DNA from: CAYPLH01 sp964411505
GTDB taxonomy: Bacteria; Bacillota; Clostridia; CAYPLH01; DUMO01
Length of the DNA stretch: 64,000 nucleotides
Direction of reading: 5' to 3'
Assembly: GCA_964411505.1 (NCBI GenBank)
Contig: CAYPLH010000002.1
Location: 62,001-126,000 of the forward strand
The notes below the pieces were generated by a model. The model worked only from the letters and a program-made list of their open reading frames with translations, made no database searches and was not told where the DNA came from. Of this stretch, positions 38,700 through 48,169 are shown piece after piece. The position numbers and the translations under genes were made by a program. The first letter of the stretch is position 1. Each line of letters begins with the position of its first letter.

Positions 38700-38802
38700 A
38701 GCGTATTCAAATATTATGTTATTATTTACAGAAATCGCATCACATAAAACACATAAAAAGTTTACGATCTAACCGGTTTTCCTCGGGAGTGAAAATTCTT
38801 TA

Positions 38803-40272
38803 GTGTAAATGGAATAACCTACCATTCAATTGTCAATACTTATATTGCAGCATAAATCGGGCTACGCTGGGGAGCGCCCCAACGCTTGCTGCGACTTATA
38901 CGGTAGATCGGCGAGTCTTCGGATTCGCCGGTTTTTCCAATCTACCGGTAAGCCCTTGGCGGATAAACCCCGGGAGTTTGAGGGCAGAGCCCTCAAGGTC
39001 TTACGCCGCAAACCTGTCTGCAAAGAATATCATAATCTGGCTGTATGCCATTGCCCAATCTCTTGGTGGTTGCGTCCACTTTTTTGTGATTTCTTTCACC
39101 GAGAGAAAAACCACCTTTCGTATCGAATCATCGGTGGGGAAAATTGACTTTGTTTTCGTAAATTTCCGCACCATTCTATGGTACGCCTCCACTGCATTCG
39201 TTGTATACACTAGATTTCGGATTTGTTCGGGGTAACTGAAAAACGTAGTAAGCTCCGCCCAATTTGCATCCCAGGATCGCAGAATGGACGGATACTTCTT
39301 ATCCCATTTTTCCCTAAATTCCTCTTTTGCATACTCTGCATCATCAAGATTAACTGCGCCATAGATTTTCTTTAGGTCGGCGCAGATTGCCTTTCTGTCC
39401 TTGTACTGCACAAATTTGGTCGAATTCCGAATCTGATGAACTATGCAAAGCTGCTGCTTTGTTTTCGGAAATATTGCATTTATTGCGTCTCCAAGCCCTT
39501 TTAGGTTGTCATGGCAAGCGATGAATATATCCTGAACTCCGCGCTTTTTAAGGTCGGAGCAGATTGATGCATAAAAGCTTGCGCTCTCATTTTCACTGAT
39601 CCAGATGCCCAAAATATCTTTCTGCCCGTTCATGTCAATGCTCAGCACCGAATAGACGCATTTGTTGATAATCTGGCTGTCCTTGCGACTTTTAAATACA
39701 ATCCCATCAAAGTAGATAATTGGGTAAATCGACTCAAGCGGCCGATTCTGCCACTCGTTCACTTCCGGCAAAATTTTGTCCGTTATTTTTGAAATCAATG
39801 TCTGCGAGATTTCTGCTCCATAAATCTCGCGTAAATTGTCCTCGATGTCACGCTGGCTCATACCTTTTGCATACATCGCCATAATTTTCTGCTCAATTTC
39901 GTCAGTCCGAGTCTGCCTTTTTTCAAGAACTCTCGGTTCAAACTCTCCATTGCGATCGCGTGGTATGGCTATTTCGCTTTCGCCATAATCGCTCTTGATG
40001 GTCTTATAATTATAGCCATTGCGGGAATTACCTGAATTATTTCCCGCTACGTCATGCTTTTCATACCCGAGATGTACATCCATCTCCGCTTCTAGCATTT
40101 GTTCAATCGTTCCGGCGAATAAACGCTTTAACTTCGACTGAATGTCACCTGTGCTTGTGCAGTCCTGCATCAGCAGTCTGACCAGCTCCATTTCCTTTTC
40201 ACTAAGGATATTTTTTGATGTTTTCATAGGATAACCTCCATTCTTTTATGTGGAGATTATTGCCATTTACAC
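38803..40272. mobile_element. IS256-family insertion sequence
   Basis: A single transposase gene is bounded by inverted ends: GTGTAAATGGAATAACCT at 38803 and GTGTAAATGGCAATAATCT read inward from 40272. Outside these, both flanks still match weakly (TGAAAATTCT and TGAATAATCA), so the true ends may extend up to 25 bases further. I could not identify an 8-9 bp target duplication. The right end overlaps the 3' end of the AraC-type gene at 40257. Confidence 0.75.
39001..40227 (-). CDS. IS256-family transposase
   Basis: 408 residues, the normal length for the family, with the N-terminal MULE/IS256 region and the three catalytic acids in IIYFDGIVFK (Asp), FIACHDNLKGLGDA (Asp) and TTNAVEAYHR (Glu). 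The GLGDAI and YTTNAVE signatures are typical. Frame intact, so the element may still be mobile. The AGGTTATCC upstream of the ATG gives a weak ribosome site, as is usual for IS genes. Its base usage does not obviously differ from the neighbours. Confidence 0.93.
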   Translation of the reverse strand: MKTSKNILSEKEMELVRLLMQDCTSTGDIQSKLKRLFAGTIEQMLEAEMDVHLGYEKHDVAGNNSGNSRNGYNYKTIKSDYGESEIAIPRDRNGEFEPRVLEKRQTRTDEIEQKIMAMYAKGMSQRDIEDNLREIYGAEISQTLISKITDKILPEVNEWQNRPLESIYPIIYFDGIVFKSRKDSQIINKCVYSVLSIDMNGQKDILGIWISENESASFYASICSDLKKRGVQDIFIACHDNLKGLGDAINAIFPKTKQQLCIVHQIRNSTKFVQYKDRKAICADLKKIYGAVNLDDAEYAKEEFREKWDKKYPSILRSWDANWAELTTFFSYPEQIRNLVYTTNAVEAYHRMVRKFTKTKSIFPTDDSIRKVVFLSVKEITKKWTQPPRDWAMAYSQIMIFFADRFAA

Positions 40273-42656
40273 GGATGATTATTCAGCCTCGGTTCCTCCT
40301 GGACCGCTTTGGAACTAATATCGAGCGATCTTGATACAGTCATTGCCTTATAGTTCCTTGGAGTTGTACCATAGTACTTTTTGAATCTACTTATAAAATA
40401 TGAGGAACTAGTAAACCCTGACCTTTCGGATATCTCCTCATTATTCAAATCTGTGGTAAGTATGAGACACTTGGCATTTTCAAGGCGTTGCACGTTTACG
40501 TAATCAATAAAGGTTATACCAGTCTCCTCCTTAAATATCTTGCTGAAATATGTGGGGCTTAAGAATACCTTTTCTGCAACGGTATTAAGTGATAAATCAC
40601 CTGCGAGATTATCTGAAATATAAGATTTTATACTGCATATTATGTCTGAATTGCGATCATCTCTTTTATCCTTTACATATTTAATCGCAATATCTGCAGC
40701 TTGCAGCATCCATGTACAAAATTCATCCATACTGTTTATATACTGGAACTGTTCCAATACATCAGGATTAAGTATATTGTGGAGACTATATCCCAGATCT
40801 CTGACATAACCTGAGTATGCCGATATAATTTCAGTAATCCTTCGGTGGCATGCTGCCGCTGAGTGTTTACCTTTTTCTGCAATATCAGAAAAAGCTTCAA
40901 GAGTAGTCCTTACTCTTTCAAGATTCTGCAGTCTGAGACCTGTCAGGAATTCATCAATAAACTTGTAAGGAACCTCCAGAGGGTTTGTATCCCTTTCGGT
41001 AGCAATCATCTCTGTAAATATTCTGCAGTTTGGCATAAAATATCTGTATTTAATGTATGCCTTTGCTGCATTATAAGAATCATAAATACAAAGAGCATTC
41101 TCTGCACAAGTGCCTATAGATGCTGTTATATTCAACGCATAGTTGAAAAAAGCATAATTTATTACGTCACCAGCAAGCATTAGAATAAAATCCGCATCTC
41201 TCATAATGGTATTAACTATAATCGCCAGCTCGGAATCAGATATTTCTGATGCATGGCATATATTCCGGACATTTCCAAAGCTTTCAATCCTAGAAATAAG
41301 ATTGTACCTGACAAGCTGTCCATTTTCAATACTAATATTTCCAAAGTAGCATGCATCCATTTCTAGGTACAACACCCTGAAGTACGGCAAATCCATCTTC
41401 ATACCGGATAATTTCATACGTTCAATGAATTCTTCCTGAGATCTTATGGTATTAGCGAGCAAACGGGTAATCAGATTGAATTTAATAAGCGGCTTATTTG
41501 ATTCAAGTGATAGCTCCAATTCCATGACCTTCCCTGACAACTTATTGATTGCATTGTCTATTATTACATATTCATTGCATGCCTTCCTAACAGAAGACCT
41601 AGTCCCAGAAAACATACTAATTATATTGCTAACTATTACCTTAAGCGGATTGTATATCTTAAATGTGAATATGCTTGCAATAGCTAGTGCTACCAACAGT
41701 GTTGCTAAACAAACAAGCAGCATAGTTCGCCTAATGTCACCAGTCTTTTCATAATATTGCACCAGAGGTGTAGTATTTACAATGTACCATCCATTGTGTT
41801 GAAGTGTAGTATAAGTCACCATAGATTCAGTATCGTTTAGGATATCAATAAAGCTGCCTTCGGTTTTACCAAGATCCAGTATCCGAGAAGCATATGTATT
41901 ACTATACGCATTGTCAAACAGGCGTTCATTGTTACTGTGCGAGATGACACTACCATTCTGATTCATTATAAATACCATTCCTTGAACGGTATCAAATCCT
42001 GGCTGCTTTATAATTTTGTGAAGGGCACTTTCTCTTACATTTATCCTTATGTATGCTTTGCTCTCCCTGCCTGGAGTCGTATATGGATACGTTTTAATAA
42101 ATGAGAATACAGCTTCTGATAAATCCTGATGCACATTTTCTTTTGCTGTCCTAGTCCAGATAAACGTGTAGTCACTGGTAGATATATTATCTATCCAAGA
42201 TGCATCTATAGGAGATGGGTGAAGCTCTAGCTCCACAAATTTAAGTCCATAAGCTGAGGATATTATAATATTATTTTTAATGAAGTATACCTCAATGGAG
42301 GCTATTAGATCAGGATTAGATAACGCTGCTTTCCTGAGACAGTTGAACGCACCAATTACCTTGCCATAATTGTGTTCAACTGGGTGGTTAATAAGATGAA
42401 GCAGATCTGCACTGTCAGCCAAATTGGAAGTGACTTCTATACTAATTCCCTCAGCCCTTTTTATAACAGTCTCCTCAATAATGCTTCCCAACCTTTCAAG
42501 CATGTGCCGGTTTACCTTAACAACCTCCCCGTTAAAAGTCGCTGTAAAGTAAAAATAGCAGATTGCACCGACAGCCGATGTGGTAACAATGGCAAGCAGC
42601 AGGTTCACTATTATCATTCTGAAGAATACAGTGTTATACCTTTCCAGCAGATTCAT
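40257..42656 (-). CDS. Membrane-bound AraC-family sensor-regulator (second of three)
   Basis: 799 residues with the same layout as the 35059 gene: membrane helices near 15-33 and 311-335, an extracellular Cache-like sensor between them, and a C-terminal AraC domain (LSLNTVAEKVFLSPTYFSK, EISERSGFTSSSYFISR). After the usual end (NYKAM) it extends 25 residues. The last ones (CKWQ) and the stop are supplied by the end of the IS256 element, so insertion has changed the C-terminus. It lies downstream of the importer at 43134-46865, and its promoter has dyad site F. Confidence 0.88.
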   Translation of the reverse strand: MNLLERYNTVFFRMIIVNLLLAIVTTSAVGAICYFYFTATFNGEVVKVNRHMLERLGSIIEETVIKRAEGISIEVTSNLADSADLLHLINHPVEHNYGKVIGAFNCLRKAALSNPDLIASIEVYFIKNNIIISSAYGLKFVELELHPSPIDASWIDNISTSDYTFIWTRTAKENVHQDLSEAVFSFIKTYPYTTPGRESKAYIRINVRESALHKIIKQPGFDTVQGMVFIMNQNGSVISHSNNERLFDNAYSNTYASRILDLGKTEGSFIDILNDTESMVTYTTLQHNGWYIVNTTPLVQYYEKTGDIRRTMLLVCLATLLVALAIASIFTFKIYNPLKVIVSNIISMFSGTRSSVRKACNEYVIIDNAINKLSGKVMELELSLESNKPLIKFNLITRLLANTIRSQEEFIERMKLSGMKMDLPYFRVLYLEMDACYFGNISIENGQLVRYNLISRIESFGNVRNICHASEISDSELAIIVNTIMRDADFILMLAGDVINYAFFNYALNITASIGTCAENALCIYDSYNAAKAYIKYRYFMPNCRIFTEMIATERDTNPLEVPYKFIDEFLTGLRLQNLERVRTTLEAFSDIAEKGKHSAAACHRRITEIISAYSGYVRDLGYSLHNILNPDVLEQFQYINSMDEFCTWMLQAADIAIKYVKDKRDDRNSDIICSIKSYISDNLAGDLSLNTVAEKVFLSPTYFSKIFKEETGITFIDYVNVQRLENAKCLILTTDLNNEEISERSGFTSSSYFISRFKKYYGTTPRNYKAMTVSRSLDISSKAVQEEPRLNNHPCKWQ

Positions 42657-42820
42657 ATTTGAACCATCCTGTTATGTATTAGTAAGATAATCTACACCCT
42701 TAAGAGCTATTCTGCAATAGTTTAGGCTTTACTTTTAATTTCATAAGTGCTTGTTGTCAATTATATTTTACACGTTTATTGTAATATTTAATGCTTTAAC
42801 TATGTATTTTTTAAATTAAG

Positions 42821-42856
42821 TTTTATCACCATGTGATACAATTAAACATATCACTT
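42821..42856 (-). promoter_or_regulatory. Promoter dyad with third half-site (site F)
   Basis: Minus strand GTGATA, 10 bases, TATCAC, 3 bases, GTGATAAAA: the best copy of the three-half-site arrangement shared with C and D. It lies 165 bases upstream of the second AraC-type gene. Confidence 0.6.
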
Positions 42857-43018
42857 TTCCCTAAAAACTTCAACTTAGTAAATAAGGAATATTTAGCGGT
42901 TGTCATTTCAGTTATAGCACATTGATAATCATATGGTCACTTGTACAAATATTAGTTGACAACGTTTATCCTATTACATATTTCAAAAATTATTATTGAT
43001 CAAAGCTTAAAGAAATAT

Positions 43019-43061
43019 CTTGCTTAGGAGCTATGTCAAAATCCAATAGCCCCTAAGCAAG
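43019..43061 (-). terminator. Terminator-like hairpin
   Basis: CTTGCTTAGGAGCTAT pairs with ATAGCCCCTAAGCAAG, just past the SBP stop at 43134, followed on the minus strand by GATATTTCTTT. It probably ends the importer transcript. Confidence 0.55.
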
Positions 43062-43133
43062 AAACCATTAATTGCAATTATTGGATATCCCCAAAATATT
43101 ATCATGGGAATGACTTTCATTCAAACCATCATG

Positions 43134-44819
43134 TTATTGGTTAGCTTCCTTTTCAAGGATATCTCCGCCGGATTTTCTCCATTTTTCTACAAATTCATCA
43201 AAGTAATCTACCGGCTTGCTACCTGTAATAATATCTATATATGCTTCTGCCTGTAGCTTGTCAAGCTCGGTAAAAAACCTCCCTCCCGACGGAAGCGCTG
43301 AAAGAAATTCATTTCTGATACCTCCTTCACGGAATAAGTTTTCATTTAACCAGTTAAGGACCGACTGTGGATTTTTCCAAGCGGATGCTGTTTCTCCTAC
43401 ACATCGCAAAATATTATGTCCACCAATTTTATGTGCTTCTGCTCCGCTCCATTTCAGATCTTTGGCAACACCAATACCAAATTCATCGTAATTCCAATCT
43501 TCACCTTTCATGCCATAATAAGCCGTAAGCGAATTCTCATAACTACCAAAGCTGATATCATCTATAATCTGTAATATCTTTCCGAGCTTATCTGGCTCCT
43601 TTTCAAGGTGCTTACCAAAGCAATACCGTGCCGCAAACAGATTCCTCATGGGCAGTCCCCGATTTCCATTAGGTCCTGTGGGCGGCATTCCAAATACAAG
43701 TGACTCGGAAGCAATTAGATTACTCTTTTCTAGCTCTACTCTTAGTTTTGCTACTTCTGATCTTCCCGGCAGAGGGGGATTCCATGCCCACCATCCGCCA
43801 TTGCTGCAGAAACCTATTCTTCCCTGAATAAATGAAACAGCCTGCTGATTGCCTATATTCTCTCCAGTAATAAACTCCGGATCAAGTACACCATCCTTGT
43901 GCCACTTGTTTAATATCCTTAGAGCTTCCTTCATTTCGGGCTGGACTGCCGCATACACCAGTTTTCCATCACGTATTTGCCATTCATGCGTAATGCTCTT
44001 GAAGTTAGTTGACGGTATATAGCCGAAGGCTCCAAATACTGCTGCCATTCCAGTATTTGATAAGCCAAAGGTGTCCGGTTTGTTATTACCATCAGGATCT
44101 TCGTTTGTAAACTTGTACATCACTATCTCAAACTCATCAAGTGTTTCTGGAGCCTTGTCAAACCCCAGCTTTTTCAGCCAGTCTCCCCTATATACAGCCG
44201 GGAAGCGGCAATCTGACCAAGCCATAACCTGTGGAATGCCATATACCTTACCACCGTAACCACCATGCCTCATAAAAAAATCATCGCTGAAATTTGAGGT
44301 GAACTCCCGGTAAAGAATAGGAGCATATTTGGCCATTACACCTTCGGGTACTTCTGCAAGAATATCCTGGTTGATATACTGAAGAAAGTAATCACTGTTC
44401 TCAACCCTAATCAGATCCGGTACCTCTCCGCTTGCAAACTTCAAGCTCAAAAGTTCGCTGTATTTTGTCTTATCAAGGTTCCAGACATTGATATTTACAT
44501 TATACTTCTGGTTGTGATACTTGATAATCTTTGCATCTTCGCTTACCGGATTAGATAAAAATGCAGTCCATGCAATGTCGTATTTCTTCCCTTCTTTTGG
44601 TGCATACTCTGCATATTTATCCTTGTCGCCTGTTCCGTCGTTCGTACTGACCGTGGAATTCTTTGTTGTATCCCGTACTGTAGTTCCAGATGGCGCTTTT
44701 TGTACAAAATTACCCCCTGCAACATCACCGGATTTACCCCCTTGGCAGCCTGCCATTACCGCAAGAGCTATACACGGTACTATTATGGCAATCATCATTC
44801 TTAAAATCCTACTGTTCAT
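43134..44819 (-). CDS. Extracellular solute-binding lipoprotein (LipO/YtcQ type)
   Basis: 561 residues with a signal peptide and lipobox (MAGC) and the same fold as the 31135 protein (FGLSNTGMAAVFGAFGYIP, YFDEFVEKWRKSGG). It is the last gene of the second importer, after permeases at 45061 and 45942. The 240-base gap before it includes a hairpin that could separate its mRNA. The two SBPs share text over their full length, so the modules arose by duplication and may bind related oligosaccharides. Confidence 0.9.
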   Translation of the reverse strand: MNSRILRMMIAIIVPCIALAVMAGCQGGKSGDVAGGNFVQKAPSGTTVRDTTKNSTVSTNDGTGDKDKYAEYAPKEGKKYDIAWTAFLSNPVSEDAKIIKYHNQKYNVNINVWNLDKTKYSELLSLKFASGEVPDLIRVENSDYFLQYINQDILAEVPEGVMAKYAPILYREFTSNFSDDFFMRHGGYGGKVYGIPQVMAWSDCRFPAVYRGDWLKKLGFDKAPETLDEFEIVMYKFTNEDPDGNNKPDTFGLSNTGMAAVFGAFGYIPSTNFKSITHEWQIRDGKLVYAAVQPEMKEALRILNKWHKDGVLDPEFITGENIGNQQAVSFIQGRIGFCSNGGWWAWNPPLPGRSEVAKLRVELEKSNLIASESLVFGMPPTGPNGNRGLPMRNLFAARYCFGKHLEKEPDKLGKILQIIDDISFGSYENSLTAYYGMKGEDWNYDEFGIGVAKDLKWSGAEAHKIGGHNILRCVGETASAWKNPQSVLNWLNENLFREGGIRNEFLSALPSGGRFFTELDKLQAEAYIDIITGSKPVDYFDEFVEKWRKSGGDILEKEANQ

Positions 44820-45010
44820 AAAAACCCTCCTAACTTAAAATGAATATTTGAACTTTTTGTATCATCTTCAATACATCCTTGTATTTATCAAATGTTTATG
44901 TGACTTCTATATCCCCACCATTTTCAGCAAGGAAATTTATGCATTTTAGACACTTATTTATGAAGCCTTGTGCTGAACCGAAACAAAAATTTCACTATGC
45001 ACTTGGGATG

Positions 45011-45050
45011 TAGTCGTGTTAAGCATTCAAAACATTTATCTACACGACTT
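45011..45050 (-). promoter_or_regulatory. Intercistronic hairpin between permease and SBP
   Basis: TAGTCGTGT pairs with ACACGACTT across a 22-base loop, just after the LplC-type stop at 45061 and before the SBP. It may protect or separate the SBP message. Confidence 0.45.
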
Positions 45051-45060
45051 CATGTTCGAA

Positions 45061-45930
45061 TCAACCCTTAACAGAGCCTACCATCACTCCCTTTACAAAA
45101 TACTTTTGAATAAAAGGGTAAACAAGTATAATTGGAACAGTTGCAACCATAATGGTAGCTGCTTTGATGTTTTCGGGGTTAACAAGAGTATCGTCGGTCG
45201 CATTGACTTCCATTACACCATCTAATACCAGTCTTCTCATAACATTTTGTAGTACCTGCTTCTTCACATCAGGAACATATAGCAGTGCATCAAACCATGC
45301 GTTCCAGTGCCATACAGCTGTCCACATTGCAAGAGTAGCAACAATTGGCAGGGATACAGGCAGTATGATCAAAAACAGAATAACAACGTCATTTGCTCCA
45401 TCAATATGGGCTGACTCTTCAAGGCTGTCAGGAATGGACATGAAAAAGTTGCGTACTATAATAAGATGGAATGTATTTATAAGACATGGCAGCACTAGCA
45501 CCCAGATTGAGTTAAACATATCAAGCTTTTTAATAAGAAGATACGTGGGTATAAGTCCACCATGAAAATACATGGTAAAAACCACGAGACCCGTCCAGAA
45601 AGCACGGTGTGGCAGATGCCTCTTTGACAGAGGGTATGCCATTAATAACGTTACAAAAAGTGTTGTCAAAGTACCTAGCACTGTCCTCAACAGGGTATTC
45701 CAGAATCCAAGCCAAACATATTCATCCCTGAGGACTCTTCTGTAAGCCTCAAAGGTAATTTCAAAGGGAATAATGTTTATTTGCGTATATGATACATTTG
45801 CTGAACTCAAAGACAGAGATAGCAGATAAAAAAATGGGTAAACTGTAGTAATGCAGAATAATATCATTACAACATACAGTACTCCGGTAAAAAATTTGTC
45901 AGACACATGGATATCAATCCTGTTTCTCAT
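45061..45930 (-). CDS. LplC/YtcP-type ABC sugar permease
   Basis: About 289 residues, six membrane helices, EAA loop LEESAHIDGANDVVILF and the family end KYFVKGVMVGSVKG. I take the ATG at 45930, because AAGGGG lies 7 bases upstream; a GTG-type start 6 codons earlier would overlap the LplB stop. Partner of the LplB-type permease and the SBP at 43134. Confidence 0.9.
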   Translation of the reverse strand: MRNRIDIHVSDKFFTGVLYVVMILFCITTVYPFFYLLSLSLSSANVSYTQINIIPFEITFEAYRRVLRDEYVWLGFWNTLLRTVLGTLTTLFVTLLMAYPLSKRHLPHRAFWTGLVVFTMYFHGGLIPTYLLIKKLDMFNSIWVLVLPCLINTFHLIIVRNFFMSIPDSLEESAHIDGANDVVILFLIILPVSLPIVATLAMWTAVWHWNAWFDALLYVPDVKKQVLQNVMRRLVLDGVMEVNATDDTLVNPENIKAATIMVATVPIILVYPFIQKYFVKGVMVGSVKG

Positions 45931-45941
45931 ATAAGCACCCC

Positions 45942-46865
45942 TTACCATATTCCATACTCGTTGATTCTCTTTGCAACACTGTTTGCCATAACTACAAGCG
46001 AGAAGGATATAATGTTCTTGAATAGCTCAATTGCAGCAGCAGAGCTATACTGCATCTTAACCAAGCCCATACGGTAGGCATATGTGCTTATAACATCCCC
46101 CACACTGTATACTGACGGATTGTACAGGTTGAATATCTGATTAAAATTGTCGTTTATAATCCTGCCGATTGAAAAGATAAGCATTATGGTTACAACAGGT
46201 ATCAGAGAAGGAAGGGTGATATAAATTATCTTTTGAAACCTGTTTGCTCCATCCATATCTCCCGCATTATACAATTCCGGATCTATACCTGTAAGTGCCG
46301 CAAGATAAACGATCGATGACCATCCCACATTTTTCCATATATGAGTTGATACGACCACTGTTCTGAACCACTTAGGGTCAGCGAGGAAATATACCGGCTT
46401 CATCCCCAGAGATCTAAGTACAGCGTTTATCGGTCCGATCGATGGAGAAAGAAACTGAAGAAACAGGCCTCCCAGAATCACCCAGGAAACAAAATGGGGC
46501 AGATAACTTATGGTCTGTATGGTCTTCTTAAACACAACATTTCTTATCTCATACAAAAATATGGCAAAGAAAATTGGTGCGGGAAAACCGAAGATCAGTT
46601 GGTAAAGACTCAGCACTATCGTGTTTCTAAATACCTGACGGAAGCTTTCAGCAAAAAAAAGGTCTGTAAAGTTTCTAAAACCGATCCAGGGGCTACCCCA
46701 TATCCCCAGCTTAAACATATAATCCTTAAAGGCTATCTGCAGACCATATATAGGCACATAATGGAATACAACATAAAAAGAAAGTCCAGGCAGCATCATA
46801 AGGAAGAGATATTTGTATTTGATATACTTCAAAGTCATTGTTTTTATATTTTCCATTGAATCCAA
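45942..46865 (-). CDS. LplB/YteP-type ABC sugar permease
   Basis: 307 residues with the LplB start (YLFLMMLPGLSFYVVFHYVP), six helices and the EAA loop (LYNAGDMDGANRFQKII). First gene of the second importer operon. Its closest relative in the window is the 33822 gene. The upstream gap to 47281 contains a half dyad near 46970 and the antitoxin scrap, but no clear promoter. Confidence 0.9.
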   Translation of the reverse strand: MDSMENIKTMTLKYIKYKYLFLMMLPGLSFYVVFHYVPIYGLQIAFKDYMFKLGIWGSPWIGFRNFTDLFFAESFRQVFRNTIVLSLYQLIFGFPAPIFFAIFLYEIRNVVFKKTIQTISYLPHFVSWVILGGLFLQFLSPSIGPINAVLRSLGMKPVYFLADPKWFRTVVVSTHIWKNVGWSSIVYLAALTGIDPELYNAGDMDGANRFQKIIYITLPSLIPVVTIMLIFSIGRIINDNFNQIFNLYNPSVYSVGDVISTYAYRMGLVKMQYSSAAAIELFKNIISFSLVVMANSVAKRINEYGIW

Positions 46866-47138
46866 CCTCTCCTTAAAAAAATTACTTCATGTGTAGCTCA
46901 GCACTTTATGATTGGCGGCTGTAGTGTATCCATAGGCTCAACAAAATAATATCTTCATCATCCATTAAAAACAATAACAAATATTTGTGATAATATTAAT
47001 ATTTTATCAGGATACGCTATATTCGTCCCAAGATATAGTGCTAATGCCTTTAAACCCCTTTAGCATTAAGCATTTGATATTAGATAGCAAATACATACAT
47101 AAAAATTATCATGAGATATATCAAGATATGGCTGGTTA
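46866..47138. other. Intergenic stretch upstream of the second importer
   Basis: About 270 AT-rich bases with only one half of the TATCAC dyad (near 46970). No promoter boxes are clear enough to call. Confidence 0.35.
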
Positions 47139-47186
47139 TTTACGCATAAAGACATAGAAAACGCAGAAGATCCGGAGATAAAATAG
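47139..47186 (+). pseudogene. Scrap of a Phd-type antitoxin end
   Basis: Sixteen codons read FTHKDIENAEDPEIK and a stop, matching the last codons of the intact antitoxin at 38051-38371 (LTHKDIENAEDLEIE). The start and the toxin are gone. It marks a former copy of the toxin-antitoxin pair or a recombination scar. Confidence 0.75.
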
Positions 47187-47235
47187 TAAACTTAAGTATC
47201 ATCTGCTTTTAGAAAGTCCAAATACTTCCATTAAC

Positions 47236-47262
47236 ACAAAAGTGGCGACCACAAGCCGCCAC
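47236..47262 (-). terminator. Rho-independent terminator
   Basis: GTGGCG pairs with CGCCAC around a 9-base loop, followed by TTTTGTG on the minus strand, just after the stop at 47282. Confidence 0.65.
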
Positions 47263-47281
47263 CTTCGTCAACACATTCATT

Positions 47282-48055
47282 TTATTTACTTGTAATCTCT
47301 ATCTCTAATGCCGGATAAAAATCAGGATCATGACCGTTTTGAGATAAGATAACATATGCATATCCCGCATCACTTTTTATCATTACGGAATATGTCCCGT
47401 CACCCTTAATAAGAGGTGTAACATCAGTTTCTATCCAATAGTCACTGGGCGGGTTGTCGTATTTACCTACAAGCTCCCCGCATTCTGGCATACTATTCCA
47501 TGTTACATCAGACTGCTCCCAACTGCTTTCCGATACTGCATATATTGCTGTAGATCCATAGAACGGCTCTTTTCTGTTTTTCATATTATATAACTTAATT
47601 TTAGCGCCGGTAACATCACCGGAAATTCCCGTAACCTCAAATTTAAATAAGCCCCATATTTCCCGATCTGGAACAGGCTCTGTACTGCCTTCCTCAACTG
47701 TGTATCCGCGTACTGCTATGTTTATCGCAGTACCGAGGTTAGCATCTGGTTTGCTGTGATCCAGAGCAACGCCTGCAATTGCATTGAATGTAAGAACCGA
47801 AGTCTGCCCGGTACCCTCTGGAGTATTGCTGTCCAAATTTGTGGGTTTTGATTCTGTTTCCTGCGGCTCTGTTATATCTGTTGCCGCAATACTATTATCA
47901 TTGTTTACCGTCTCCGCATCAGTATAAGCCGTACCACCCGATTCTTCCCCAGGCTTCTTATCTGCTGAAATGCCGCAGCCACAGAGCCCACTGATAATTA
48001 CAGTGCACAAAACTACAGCTATTAACCGCAAAAATAAAGTTTTATTAACTCTCAT
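47282..48055 (-). CDS. DNRLRE-domain lipoprotein
   Basis: 257 residues: a signal peptide with lipobox GLCGC, a short Ser/Thr/Glu linker and a single DNRLRE (CBM96-like) domain (hallmarks EIWGLFKFEVTGI, WEQSDVTWNSMPE, TYSVMIKS). It follows the 48170-51427 DNRLRE/lyase gene by 114 bases and has AAGGAG 8 bases before its ATG. This reproduces the arrangement at 12935-18917. It is probably an outer-face glycan-binding lipoprotein working with the lyase-fold protein. Confidence 0.85.
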   Translation of the reverse strand: MRVNKTLFLRLIAVVLCTVIISGLCGCGISADKKPGEESGGTAYTDAETVNNDNSIAATDITEPQETESKPTNLDSNTPEGTGQTSVLTFNAIAGVALDHSKPDANLGTAINIAVRGYTVEEGSTEPVPDREIWGLFKFEVTGISGDVTGAKIKLYNMKNRKEPFYGSTAIYAVSESSWEQSDVTWNSMPECGELVGKYDNPPSDYWIETDVTPLIKGDGTYSVMIKSDAGYAYVILSQNGHDPDFYPALEIEITSK

Positions 48056-48169
48056 CTACATTTCTCCTTCTTTATTAATATTTTTTTATTAACTCTCATC
48101 TTCTTAACACTACAACATTAATTTTAAATTATCCTTACAGAAATAAAGTGTTAAAGCGTACGCAAAATA

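Noticed and set aside
45942..45948. Seven-base overlap of the two permease genes
   Set aside because: The overlap depends on an upstream start; the ATG at 45930 has the better ribosome site.
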